Notes: generated by a model from the sequence alone, not told the origin. A stretch of 64,000 nt of DNA from Paguma larvata (GCA_030068075.1 CM057831.1:9653370-9717369); one strand, 5' to 3'; shown: positions 45,435 to 56,818, counted from the first letter of the stretch. Program-made: numbers and translations.

Positions 45435-46296
45435 GGCAAAGAAGCACACGAAAAGATGCTCTACGCATCATCAGGAACACGCAAATTAAAGCCAACAATG
45501 ACATACCACGACACACCTATCAGGTGGCAAAAATCGACCACGCCGACCACGCCGACTGCTGGCGAGGATGGGGAGCAAGAGGGGCTCTCATTCACTGCTG
45601 GAGGGAACGCGAAACCACACGGCCCCTTGGGAAGACGGGCTGCTTTCTTACGAAGCTAAACATTCCTTATATGATCTAGCAATTGTGCTCTTCGGTACTT
45701 CCTCAGCTATTGAAAACTCAGGTCCACATAAAAACCTGCCCATCGGTGTTTCCAGGAGCTTTATTAATAATTGCCAATGGAACAGTATTCGACACTACAA
45801 AGAAATAGGCTATCAATTCAGGAAAAGACATGGGGAACCTTAACGGCATAGTGCTGAGGAAATCTGAAAATCTTAAAAGGCTATGTTATATATGATCCTA
45901 ACTGCATGTCGTTCTGGAAAAGGAAAAACTATGAAAACAGTAATGCTAGCGGGTGGGGGGCACGGCAGCGAAGAGGCAGAGCTCAGAGAACTGTCAGGTC
46001 AATGAAACTACCGTCTGATACCATCCACAGTGGTGACTACATGCCATTACACATTTATCCGAATCCACTGAAGGTACAACACAAGAATGACCCCTAACGT
46101 GAACTACAGACTTGTGGTGACAATGACCTATTAATGTAGGTTCCTCAGTTGTAAAGACTGTCCCACTCTGGTGGTGGATGTTGAGAGTGGGGGAGGCCAT
46201 GCATGAGTGGGGACAGGAGGTTTCTGGGAAATCTCTGTAGCACCTTCCACTCAATTTTGCTGCAAACCTAATTCTGCTCGAAAAAAAATAATGTCT
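45435..46296 (+). mobile_element. L1M, sense, ORF2 end and 3' UTR
   Basis: AAAAGATGCTCTACGCATCA, GCTGGCGAGGATGGGGAGCA, TTCACTGCTGGAGGGAACGC, TATGATCTAGCAATTGTGCT, CGTTCTGGAAAAGGAAAAAC, ACATTTATCCGAATCCACTG, AATGTAGGTTCCTCAGTTGT and GAAATCTCTGTAGCACCTTC follow the L1M 3' order closely. No intact frame. Confidence 0.85.
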
Positions 46297-46315
46297 ATTA
46301 CAAGAGAGAGAAACA

Positions 46316-46523
46316 GGGGTACCTGGGTGGCTCAGTTGATTAAGCACCTGACTCCGTTTCGGCTCAGGTCACGATCTCACAGTTTCATGGGTTCAAGCCC
46401 CGAGTCGGGCTCTGCGCTGGAGACTGCTTGGGATTCTCTCTCTCTTTTTCTCTCTATCCCTTCCCTGCTCGCACTGTCTCTGTCTCTTTCAAAACAAGTA
46501 AGTAAACTTAAAAACAAATTTTA
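46316..46523 (+). mobile_element. Feliform CAN-SINE
   Basis: GGGGTACCTGGGTGGCTCAG through TTCAAAACAAGTAAGTAAAC. The TSD is ATTACAAGAGAGAGAAACA (about 46297-46315) against ATTACAAAAGAAAGAGAGAG (from 46524). Confidence 0.95.
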
Positions 46524-46549
46524 ATTACAAAAGAAAGAGAGAGAAAACA

Positions 46550-47716
46550 AAACAAAAAACAGTGATGCCCAAATTGTAGAAGTGACCTGGCGAAGGTCAG
46601 ACTGAGTAAGGGTCAATTTTACTAGTCGAGGATTGCACAGTGAATTCAAAACTAAGTCCCCTATAAACAATTAGGGCTCCTTCGCAATTAACAAAGTTCA
46701 TTAGAAACTGAAAGTTCCCCTCTCTTCCTTCCTCCTGATAACTTAAACTTAGAAGTCAATCTTTCTTTAAGAGACTGAAATGCGTAGTCTTCAGCCCCTG
46801 GAAGGCCAAGTTATCATGAATTCTGTTTTTGTTCACTACTAAGCAACAACCTTTAACTTCAGAGAAGGAAACAGCAAATGCCACAAGTGACAGAGCTGTC
46901 TAAACGATAATGAGAGAGACTGGAAGTGACATTTTCCAAATAAAGAATCTGGAACTTTAAGTCATTGAGCTTCAAAATGGAGATTCCATCAGGAATCTTA
47001 ATATTCTTGAAGCTGACCAACAGGCGATCAAACGGAGGGAAGAAAGAAGCTAATTTATGGGGAAATTGTAGGGAAATTGTCTAACAACTTTTCTTACAAG
47101 AAAAACTCTGAAAATGACTGAGATGAATTAAATTTACATTTTAGGTCTGGACAAAGCCAAAATCTTTAAGCAACTGTGAATAGTAACTAAGCATTAAGGG
47201 TCACAAAGTAACACTTAGGTCCCACATAAACACGACTCAACAGATAAGAGTAGTAGGTCAAAACAAAAATTTTAAAAACTGAAATCATTGGACCATTTTA
47301 AAGAATTTTTTGTTCCCTTAATAATCTCTTCAAAGAATAAAGGGAAATTTGCTACTTTGAATCTAAGTGGCATAGAGTTTTCTAAGGGACATATGTTGAG
47401 CCAATGAAATGGAAGCCTCATACGCCCCACACAATTTCGGGAACAGGGACACTGGAGACTGGTGGCCTGATATGAGGCACAGTGACATAAATTCCACCAC
47501 CCTCCCAAAGTCAGGGGTGGATTAGGAAGCCTGCGGGAATTTCGTATCACATTTCCGCTCCTCGGTACTCATTCATTTGTATCATTTGCTATGACCTTGC
47601 TCTCCAGAGACACAGAGTACCAGTACCAGACACATAATCCACTAATAGAACTTTAGGCTTAGCAGAATGGAGGGCTGATGTTTCCTTCCTTTACCTGAAA
47701 TAAAAGTAATTTTTCC
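46550..47716. other. Unique sequence, no gene recognised
   Basis: No exon or clear repeat. Confidence 0.5.
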
Positions 47717-47736
47717 AAAATGTACACAGATCACTA

Positions 47737-47841
47737 GGGCACTTGGTTGGCTCGGTCAGTAGAGCAAGTGGCCTCGATCTTGGGGTTGTGAGTTCGAGCA
47801 CCACATTGGGTGTAGATATTACTTAAAAAAAAATTAAAACA
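47737..47841 (+). mobile_element. Older short CAN-SINE without (CT)n
   Basis: GGGCACTTGGTTGGCTCGGT, TTGGGGTTGTGAGTTCGAGC and GTAGATATTACTTAAAAAAA. The TSD is AAAATGTACACAGATCACTA (47717-47736) against AAAATGTAGACAAATAACAC (from 47842). Confidence 0.9.
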
Positions 47842-47863
47842 AAAATGTAGACAAATAACACTA

Positions 47864-49906
47864 ATAAACACTATGTTCAATATCGGAAAAAGAGGTATCT
47901 CAAGAAATCATTGTTAACGGACATCAGGGCCACAAAACAAAATCCTTGTCTGCCCTGTATTTTCCGTAGTAAAAGAAGAGGACCTGAACTAAGTACTCAC
48001 TGATACCACGGAGCCAGAAGAGGCTACATTAAGTCTGCTGGAGAGGGAAGGGGAGCTCAAAGTGCCACCTTCCCCTCCTCTCCTCCCCCCACGAACTCCA
48101 CCTCTACCACATCAATTACTACTACCGAAAACAAAAACAAATACACAAAAAGAAACAACCACCTCCCAGACCAGAAGGCTGACTACATGAGCCAGATGAA
48201 ACTATATATTTGTTTGTTCAGAAAAAGTAAGCGTAACAGCCAACTGGGCCAGTTCCCATAAGCACACACCCTTGAGAAGAGCCTGGGTCATCCGCGGTCA
48301 TTCGGGCAGTTTCTTCTCAAGAAGGGCACGCCGCATGTGCAGGGGCAAACTAAAGACTGAACCACCAGAACTGATTTTGCAAAAGAAAATGGTATCAGAA
48401 GCTGGGATGGGAGGCTGTGGCGCTTCTCAGAGGGCAATCGCTGAGGACAAATTTGTCCGTTCTCTTCGGTAAGACAACATGGACACAACCTCACTCTATA
48501 CCCAGAATTTTCCAGACATCAACCAATGCCCATGGCAGCCTAGTGACGTAAATAATGTTTTACAAATAGAGGGACTGTATCCTGGGGAAACAAAATAAAT
48601 AAGTCAGGGCCTGGCCCCCACGGCCTTTGACTTGGTGTACATACTACTCGAAAAAGACGGCTTGAGGTCTCTGTTTACCACTTTACTGGAGAAAGGTGCT
48701 CTCGGTTTCACACATAAAAGACTATGTTTTAAGACGTAAACTCTATACCAAAGGTAGCAGGGCTGCTCTGCTTATCCCTGTCTTTGTCAATTATTCTCAA
48801 AAAGTTCATTAACTAGTTAAGCAAGCGGCTTCTGAGCACCTTCTACAGAAAGAAAATAAATTCACCTTAAGTTTTACTTTGTATTACTTAGACTACCAGG
48901 TGCCTCAGAACAAAAGTCTGATCATTTTGTACGAGGGCATGTCAGAATCTTTTCTTACAGAAAGGAATGTGTCTGGGGACCATCTACAAAGAAAACAGTA
49001 AGAGAACCGCGTGGATGATAGAAGTTTTCTCTATCTTGATTCAGGTGCAAGCTATATAGGAGTTATCAAAGCTCAGTGAGCCGTATATACTGTAGATCTG
49101 TGCATTTCCCGGTAGGCAAATTTTACCCAAAAACAATCTAAGCAAAGGTAATTATTTAGAAAGAGCCAAACACTGGAGTAAGGCAGCACCAAGGGGAAGC
49201 CTACATCACTCCACGGTGAGACAAAAATCCCAGGTGGAAAGAAACTTGGTCTCTTTTCCTTCAGCCTGTATTTCCAACTTCTGTGCACTAATTAATTCTT
49301 GAAAATCAAAAAGCCACGGGCTTTCACAGCCTCCCCTAAGTAAAAAGGAGAGGGTCTCAGGGCAGTACGGACATTCGCATGTGCCCGCGAGCATAGAAAC
49401 ACGTCATCTGGGGCTTGCCTCACACATCGGCCAAAGTAACAAAAACCACCCTCGTGTCCTCGTGTCAAAGGTATCATCAAAAAAGTCATGGATATTTCAT
49501 AGATCTCTCCTCTGAGGCAGATTAAGAGAAGAAATGAATGGAAAGTTCATGAATAACCGCGTGGCCCAATTAGTGTGTCATAATTGTCAGTGCAGTGCTT
49601 ATCAGAGTGCAGAGGGTGAGTGAGGGATGCAAAAGGGTACACAGGTAAATAATCGATCTCACACGTGGAAACGACCGCGCTCATCTCCAAGGAACTAAGA
49701 GAAGCCAGGTCAATGCTGTTCAGAGATAAACAAAGCAATCAATATGGAAGTGGATATCTGTTTCAAGGGTTAATAAAAACACCTTTTCTCTGAAGTGAAT
49801 GAAGAAGGAAACAGCAGTAGCTCCTTCTTGGTAGAAATGCCAGGTTTAACCATTTACAGGTTGTAGACAACACACATGACACCCAAGGTAAAAGACTGCA
49901 TGTTCA
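47864..49906. other. Unique sequence, no gene recognised
   Basis: About 2 kb without a recognised exon or repeat. Small frames on both strands near 48272-48494 and 49073-49489 have no known domain. Confidence 0.5.
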
Positions 49907-50133
49907 TTTTTTTTTTAATTTTTTTTAACATCTATTCATTTTTGAGACAGAAAGAGAGAGATGGAGCAGGAGCAGAGGAGGGGCGGAGAGAGGGGGTGAC
50001 ACAGAATCAGAAGCAGGCTCCAGGCTCTGAGCTGTCAGCAAAGAGCCCGACACAGGGCTCAAACCCACAAACCATGAGATCATGACCTGAGCTGAAGTCG
50101 GACGTTTAACTGACTGAGTCACCCAGGCGCCCC
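49907..50133 (-). mobile_element. Feliform CAN-SINE, antisense
   Basis: Left to right: T-rich tail, AACATCTATTCATTTTTGAG, GAAGCAGGCTCCAGGCTCTG, GGGCTCAAACCCACAAACCA and CTGAGTCACCCAGGCGCCCC. Full length; a weak TSD around GCATGTT/ACATGTT. Confidence 0.95.
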
Positions 50134-50540
50134 AACATGTTTTAAAGCAACTCCAAATGCAACTCCAAAGTCCGTGATTCTCACTAGCAGTCTTTAAAAA
50201 GCGCATTACCAAACTTGGCTAGATAAACATAATTACCTATGCTCATTTCAGACACTTTGCCTCTTCCCTAAAGACAGAGGCTTGATCACACAAAAGAGCC
50301 TATCTTGGAAGACAAACAGGGCTTCAACAGTGCCCCACAACACTACACTGATGTAAAGTTGCAGTGTCTGTAAAGTCGCCATGGGCCCATCTGGTAATGC
50401 TTCCTAAGTTAAGGATGTCATATTTTTCAGACTCCTAGGCTAAAACATGGCCTTCGAAATCATCTAATGTAGTCAATTTCAAACTTTTGTTAAGAAGCTG
50501 CGGAGTCCTTCCAACCCATTAAAAAAAAACACCTTTAAAG
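50134..50540. other. Unique sequence
   Basis: Nothing recognised; a short A-run near 50521-50529. Confidence 0.5.
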
Positions 50541-50635
50541 GAGCGCCTGGATGGCTCAGTCAGTCTTGACCTTGGGGTTGTGAGTTCAAGTCCTATGTTA
50601 GGTGTAGAGATTACTTAAAAATAAAATAAAATTTA
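50541..50635 (+). mobile_element. Older short CAN-SINE, internally deleted
   Basis: GAGCGCCTGGATGGCTCAGT, CTTGACCTTGGGGTTGTGAG and GTAGAGATTACTTAAAAATA. About 15 bp after the A box is missing. Confidence 0.85.
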
Positions 50636-50927
50636 AAAAGTTTTTATTAGATGCCTTTCCACCTCCTTTTTGCTCCCTCACACTGAAAGAACACAAAACC
50701 ATCCACTAATAATAACAGAGGCTGAAAAAGACCTGCAGGGTCCCTGGAGATGTACCCAGTACACGGCTCTGGTGCCCAGTCTACACCGCTCTCCCCATGT
50801 TTCTCTCCTGACGCACGAGCAAACCAAGAGGCGACCCCACAGGACCGCAGGGCTCTCTGGGTGAGAGTGACCTGAAAATCACTGACGTGCTCCCACCCCT
50901 CATTTCACAATTAAAAGCGAAATGAGA

Positions 50928-51145
50928 GGCAGCATGGAGTAACTGAAAAGGACGCGGAGGAATAAAGTCAGTCGTGGTCTAGCCCTTGCCTGGTCTATGA
51001 CTTGAGAAAATCTCTTACTCTTTGAGTTTTAGCATCCTCACCATAAAATGGGAGTAATCACCTCTCTGCCCAACACACTTTCTATAAAACTGCTTCGTAG
51101 ACAGCAGGGCACTGCGTAAGGTGCCATTATTTTTATTGTTTGGCT
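50928..51145 (+). repeat. MIR SINE, sense
   Basis: CAGCATGGAGTAACTGAAAA, GACTTGAGAAAATCTCTTAC, CATCCTCACCATAAAATGGG, CAGCAGGGCACTGCGTAAGG and ATTATTTTTATTG are in MIR order. Confidence 0.7.
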
Positions 51146-51601
51146 ATTACTAGCCAAGATGACTCAGGGTGAGTACAGTGCGCAGCCAGACCTGGAACTC
51201 CAGTTTCCTGACTGCCTCTCCAAGGCTGTTCTCACTACTTCACACGGCACTTGTGTTCATTAATGTTAAGCCACTCCTATGAACTCAATTTTGGATTTTT
51301 TTATAAAACTTTTTATCAAGGAAAACAAACTGGTGCCATGCAAAAGAAATGAAATCTTTAACACTGCATGAACTAAAAGTTGGCTTACAGTCTATGCAAG
51401 CCAAAAGAGGGAACTGCAGATAAAGGATACACTGGCATTCTACAAGATGGTGTACTGTCAAGACTCGTGAAGGCACGAAAGAAACCATTCTACCCATTCT
51501 GAGCTGCAGTGTGCTGTTAGGTACTGAAGTTAAAAGAAAAGCCCATAGAGTGGCTGAGTAATAACTTGAGGGTGTACACACTGATCAGAATCCAACGGTG
51601 A
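51146..51601. other. Unique sequence
   Basis: A 98-codon antisense frame (51285-51581) has no recognised domain. No repeat seen. Confidence 0.45.
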
Positions 51602-51802
51602 TTTTTTTTTTTTTAATGTTTATTTATGTTTGAGAAAGAAAGCGCAAGCAGGGCCGGGGCAGAGAGATGGGGGAGGGGGGCGGGCAGAGGATCCGAAAGC
51701 AGGCTGACAGTCAGCCCGACGCAGGGCTCGAACTCACAAATGGTGAGATCATGACCTGAGCCAAAGTTGGACGCTCAACCAAATGAGCCACCCAGGCACC
51801 CC
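51602..51802 (-). mobile_element. Feliform CAN-SINE, antisense (left arm of inverted pair)
   Basis: Poly(T), AATGTTTATTTATGTTTGAG, a G-rich block, CAGGGCTCGAACTCACAAAT and AAATGAGCCACCCAGGCACC. Its 5' head faces the head of the next SINE 34 bp away. Confidence 0.95.
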
Positions 51803-51836
51803 CTCTCTCAGTGGCGATTTTTAACAAAGATTTCCA

Positions 51837-52058
51837 GGGGCGCCTGAGTGGCTCAGTCAGTTAAGCGTCTGACTCTTGATTTCGGCTCAGGTCATGATCT
51901 CGGCTCAGGTCATGATCTCATGGTTCATGGGATCGAGCCCTGCGTCGGGCTCTGTGCTGACAGCTCAGAGCCTGAAGCCTGCTTCGGATTCTGTGTCTCC
52001 ATGTCTCTCGCCCCTCCCCTGCTTGCACTCTGTCTCTCAAACATGAATAAACATTAAA
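51837..52058 (+). mobile_element. Feliform CAN-SINE with 18-bp internal duplication (right arm)
   Basis: GGGGCGCCTGAGTGGCTCAG through CATGAATAAACATTAAAAAA. CGGCTCAGGTCATGATCT occurs twice in exact tandem at 51883-51900 and 51901-51918. Most copies have it once. Confidence 0.97.
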
Positions 52059-52849
52059 AAAGGAAAAGAAAAAAGAAAAGAAACTTTAAGGAAAAAAGAA
52101 TGGAGAAAAAATGCCAGAGATGTCATTAAAATATAGCATGAGTGGGAAGGGGAAATATAGACACACACACACGCACACACACAATTTTTTTTCAAAGAAT
52201 TTCTAAGACTAATGGAAATCATCTTCTCACAGAAAACTTGGAAAATACTACCAATTTTATTTCAGAACACAAAAATTTCTCTTAAAAAGTAGTGTTTATA
52301 AGCTCATGCATATTCATTAAGTGATTCATTTGGTAAGAACATACAGTCACGCAGAAGCAGTGAAAAAGCTCCAGCTTCAAATGCTCAATCTACCCATCTA
52401 GACTTAAAGGTTACAGCAGCTTTTCTTGAAAACATATTACTCATCACTGCACTAACTATACATCTCTGTATAGAAAACACGGAAAACAGGGCGGACTAGT
52501 AGTACACAAGTTTGTCACTGACAACAGTTAGAAAAGTCAAACCACATTAGTACACACTTCATCAACCTGGAAATTTCACATCAGAGACCATAAGCATTAC
52601 AGACTACTTTCAGGCAAGATTGTTTTCTGAAACTGACTCACCCTGACCCATCTCCAGCTTCTAAGCATGTGATGAGACAGTACAAGAATAAAGCAAGGAG
52701 TCTCTCGAGCAACCAGATCATAGCAAACCCAGGTCAACTGACCTTGTGATGGATGGGTATGTCTACCCGAAGTTGTAACTGTTCCTTCGCTTCAATGAAG
52801 ACAGCAGACCACCCATGTGCCGGTCTGAACATACAGGATGCTTTTTATT
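52059..52849. other. Unique sequence with short (AC)n
   Basis: No gene. An interrupted (AC)n of 23 bp lies at 52161-52183. Confidence 0.5.
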
Positions 52850-52911
52850 ACTAATAACAATATAACGAAAGTTTACTGTATTTACTGTTTAAAAAGCATT
52901 TGTATTATCAC

Positions 52912-52957
<46 letters not shown>

Positions 52958-53075
52958 GCCCTCATCTTGCAAAAGAACTGAAGCTCAGAGAAATGAAATG
53001 ATTTGCCTAAAATTACACAGATACTCCAAGATAATGGTAGGACTCAAAATCAATTCCTAGGACTACAAATTCTGT
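52850..53075 (-). repeat. MIR SINE, antisense, containing a microsatellite
   Basis: TTTACTGTTTAAAAAGCATT, a long (TTA)n where MIR has a short ATTATTATT, then TTGCAAAAGAACTGAAGCTC, GATTTGCCTAAAATTACACA and GGACTCAAAATC. Confidence 0.75.
52912..52955 (+). repeat. Pure (TTA)n microsatellite, 44 bp
   Basis: Nearly 15 uninterrupted TTA units at the position of the TTA-rich segment of the host MIR. Confidence 0.97.
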
Positions 53076-53129
53076 AATTTTCCTTAAACTTCAAACTTTT
53101 GGGCGTTTGTCAGCATGAAACACTTCATT

Positions 53130-54395
53130 CAAGGAACCTTTCATTCATTCCTTCCTTCATCTACTCAAGACGTATTTATTAAACACCTACTATATGTCGG
53201 TCAATATTCTCTCACGTTGAGGAAACAAAAAAGCACAGAACTCCTGCTTTAAGTAGCAGAGAGGGTATACTGCAACCCGGTAGAATGGACAAGGGCAGAT
53301 TAACAACAACAGTGAAAGTTCACCTGCGTAGGAAGCGGCAAACAGAAATGGGTACGCGGCACAACAGGAATAAAGGTGAGGAAGCCCTTAACTCTTCCAA
53401 TGGAAGGCACGAAAGCTTCCCATAGGAGGTGTAATATTATCAGAATCTTGGAACACGGAAAAAAAAAATCTAGCAAGTGGACAGGACAGGAAGGAAACAT
53501 GGCAGAAAAAAAAAAAAAAAAAGATAGGCAAAGGCATTAAGGACAGAAAAAAAAAAAATATATATATATATATAATACACCAAGGAAATTAGCCCAGCAC
53601 GACAGGGAGCCAGCCGTGTCAGGCATGGCGAGAGAGAAAGCTGGAAAACAGGCAGGGGCGTTGGCAATCAAGATCAGGCTTACCGATGCCACGCTAAGGA
53701 AAATGGGCTTTCTTCTAGAGAAGACAGAAGACAGTTAAGGTGGTAACGTGCTGAAATTTAGGTTTAAAAAGATCAAACTCGTTTTAGTATGAAGGATATA
53801 ACTGGGGGATACAAGGCCCAAAACAGGCCTATCGATTAAGACCCTATAGAAAACAGCATTAAAAAAAAAAAAAGAGTGCCTAAGTTCAGGCAGTGACAAA
53901 AAGCATGAAGGGGAGGTAACAAATGAGAGAGCTATTTTGGAAGCAGAATCTTAAAACTCAGTGACTGACAAAAACTGGCACACAAGGCTCATGGAGTCAT
54001 CCGGCCTCTGGCTTATGTTACGAGGTGAAGATGGAGAAGTTGTCTGGGAAAAATGCACAGTGAGCTCAGATGTAGAAACTGAGGTACGTTTGTGACAATA
54101 CACTGCGGCATCAGGTCAAGATACCCACTGTGCAGTTAGAAGCTGAGCCCTGAAACTCAGAACACACATGGGCATTTAGGTCATCGGGGTGTAAGCTGTA
54201 GCCAGAGACATGGGCCTGGTTCTCGTTAGCCCAGGAGAACTGCAGGGAGAGAAGACATTGAGAACAGAAGCTTAGGGAACCTGGGATTTTTAACAGACAG
54301 AGAGAAGCAGTGTCAGAAAGCTGAGGAGAGAACGGAATTGTTGGAGGAATGCCAGGATAAAGTGTAGGAATCTAGAGAAGAGAGAAACTCAAGAA
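53130..54395 (-). repeat. L2 LINE, antisense
   Basis: TTTCATTCATTCCTTCCTTC, ACGTATTTATTAAACACCTA, GCCACGCTAAGGAAAATGGG, CAGTTAGAAGCTGAGCCCTG, GGGCATTTAGGTCATCGGGG and AAGCTTAGGGAACCTGGG follow the antisense L2 from 3' UTR into ORF. Frames are broken. Several A-runs lie inside. Confidence 0.65.
53547..53574 (+). repeat. A-run plus (TA)n
   Basis: About 12 A followed by eight TA units. Confidence 0.9.
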
Positions 54396-54429
54396 AGAGC
54401 AGGGGTTAGCACAATTAAAAAAAAAAAAA

Positions 54430-54960
54430 AAGAGGAGCGTAAGAAGACATAAACTGAAACGGTATTTCTGTAAACAACCTAGCATTTTGGCATTGCGTAG
54501 TTTCCAAAGGCTTCTGAGATGCCCACACCCAATGGCACAGTAATCCACATCGAAGAATCTATTCTCAGAAAGCAAGCAGAAATCCTGACTGTGGTTTATA
54601 TCCAAAAATATTCATCACAGTAAGATTCACAATAACGAGATGGAAATACTTTCAATGTATAAAAGAAGAATGGTCGAATAAATGATACCACATCCATACA
54701 ATGAATATAAGCCTTCTAGTAATTATACTCCCGGATAATACTAAGTGATACGGAAAAAGACTCCTGGAAGTGCTTACTGAAAAGAGCAGGACACAACCAC
54801 ACGTGTTCAGTCAACGGTGTAAAATAAAAATGCATACAGTAAAAAAAAAAAAAAGGTATAAAATACAAGAGAATGTTGGTGGAAGTTTACACGGGGAGTG
54901 AGATTACTTATGTTTTTGGTTTTCTTCTTCAGCTTCTTTTGCATTTACCAAATTGCATCA
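54430..54960 (+). mobile_element. L1M, sense, ORF2 end to 3' UTR
   Basis: ATATTCATCACAGTAAGATT, ACAATAACGAGATGGAAATA, GATACCACATCCATACAATG, TTTACACGGGGAGTGAGATT and TTTTCTTCTTCAGCTTCTTT are in order. It is diverged, with an internal A14 run near 54841-54854. Confidence 0.65.
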
Positions 54961-54994
54961 TGTTCATGGCTAATTTTTCCCTTTTTTAATATGT

Positions 54995-55325
54995 ATGTAT
55001 GTATGTGTGTATGTATAAGAAGGCTCCACACGCAAAGTCGGGCTTGAACTCTCAACCCTGAGATGGAGAGTCGTATGCTCTAGAAGGGCGCCTGGGCGGC
55101 TCAGTGAGTTATGCGTCCCACTTCAGGTCCGGTCATGATCTCACCATTGCCAAGTTAGAGCCTCATCGAGCTCTGTGCTGACACTTCGGAGCCTGGAGCC
55201 TGTTTCGGATTCTGTGTCTCCCTCTCTGTCTCTGCCCTTCCCCACTCGTGCTCTGTCTCTCTCTCAAAAGTAAACATTAAAAAATTTTTTAAAAAAAGAG
55301 TCATATGCTCTAACTGAGACAGCGA
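54995..55325 (-). mobile_element. Older CAN-SINE, antisense, split by a younger SINE
   Basis: The left part is a (TATG)n tail, then AAGGCTCCACACGCAAAGTC, GGGCTTGAACTCTCAACCCT and GTCGTATGCTCTA. The right part (ACTGAGACAGCGAGGTGC) begins at 55313, after the nested SINE and its TSD. Joined in reading order, the parts give the older short class on the minus strand. Confidence 0.85.
55083..55296 (+). mobile_element. Feliform CAN-SINE nested in an older SINE
   Basis: AAGGGCGCCTGGGCGGCTCA through CTCAAAAGTAAACATTAAAA. The TSD is AGAGTCGTATGCTCTA (55067-55082) against AGAGTCATATGCTCTA (55297-55312), 15 of 16 identical, and made of host SINE sequence. Confidence 0.97.
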
Positions 55326-55921
55326 GGTGCGGTTTTCTTCCTTTCTTTTTCTTAAACTTTTTATTTTGAGATATCTCATTGTGGTTTTAATTTGTAATTC
55401 CAAATGGCTAATGACCTTGAACGTCTCTTCATATATGAAGGTGGCATCTGTATATCCTCTCCGGTGACATGTCTTTTGCTTTTTTCTAATTATGTGATTT
55501 GGTCTTTCACTACGGAGTTCTTCACATATTGGAGAGACTGGTATCCTGTTGGGTATCTTCCCCCAGGCTGCAGTCGGTCTCCCATCCTTCTAACACGGTC
55601 TTCGGCAGAGCAAAAGGTTTTTGTTTTTATGAAGCGCAATTTATCATTTTTTTCTTTTATGGATCATGTTTTTGGTGAGAAGTCTGAAAATTCTTTGCCT
55701 CGCTGTGGATTCCAAACATTTTTTCTTAATTTTTTCTAAAAGCTTTATAGTTTTATGTTTTGCATGTAAGGTTGTGATCATTTTAATTTTTGTATAATAT
55801 ATGAGGTTGAGGTCAAAGTTCATTTTTTGCCTAAGGACGTCCACCTGTTTTAGCACCATTATTGGAAAGACTACCCTTCCTCTAGTGAATTGCTTTTACA
55901 TCTTGGTCAAAAATCAACTGA

Positions 55922-56081
55922 GCAATGGGTAATGAGTATGGCATTTCTGTTTTAGGTGATAGAAAATGTTTTGGAATTAAGACAATGGTGAATGACTTTG
56001 TGAATATACTAAACACCACTGAACTTAACAGGGTAAATTTTATAGTGTGTGAATTATAACTAAAAAAAAAAAAAAAAAAAA
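55922..56081 (+). mobile_element. L1M 3' UTR fragment, sense, inside an antisense L1M
   Basis: AGAAAATGTTTTGGAATTAA, GACTTTGTGAATATACTAAA, CACCACTGAACTTAACAGGG, GTGTGTGAATTATAACTAAA and a 19-A tail. This is the 3' end of another L1M in opposite orientation. No clear TSD. Confidence 0.75.
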
Positions 56082-56818
56082 CCTCACCAGGGATATCTGT
56101 GTAGGTCTCTATTCTGTTATTCTGGATTCTCTATTCTGTTCCGCTGATCTATGGGTCTATCCCTACACCAATATCACACAATCTTAATTACTGTAGCTAT
56201 ACAATTCTCGAAGTCAGGGAGAGTGAGTCCTCCCACTTTTCTTATATTTAGCTATTCTAGGTACTTTGTATTTCCAAGATATATTTTATAATTTGTCATA
56301 TGTAAAAAAAAATCTTGCTGGAATTTTTATAGGATTTCTATAAATCCTATTTGTATGTCAACTTAAGGAGAACTGACTTCTTTACTATGCTGAGTCCTCT
56401 AATCCATAAACACAACACGTCTCTCCACTTCTTCTTAACCTTGACTTCTTTTGTCAACATTCCGTATTTCACCATATAAGTTCTACACATGTTTTGTTAG
56501 AGATACACTTAAACATGACTTTTTATTTCAGTGATTGTAAGTGATAATTGCATTTATTTCCATGTGTGGTTACTATACAGAAATGTATTTAATTTTTTTA
56601 TGTTCATCCGTATCCTGCAACCTCTCTAACACGCATTACTTCCAAGAGTTTATCTGTAGATTCCTTTCTACATTGACAATTATCTCATCCGTAAAAGAGG
56701 AAATTTTATTTCTTCCTTTCTGCACTATATACCGCTTTTATTACTGGCCTTACTGCACTAGCTAGAACTTCCAGCACTATGCTCACCTTATTCCCAAACT
56801 TAAAAGTAAACCATTCAG

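Noticed and set aside
45197..45679. 160-codon + strand frame
   Set aside because: Its second half is L1M sequence and the first half has no recognisable domain. The openness is helped by local GC and CpG content.
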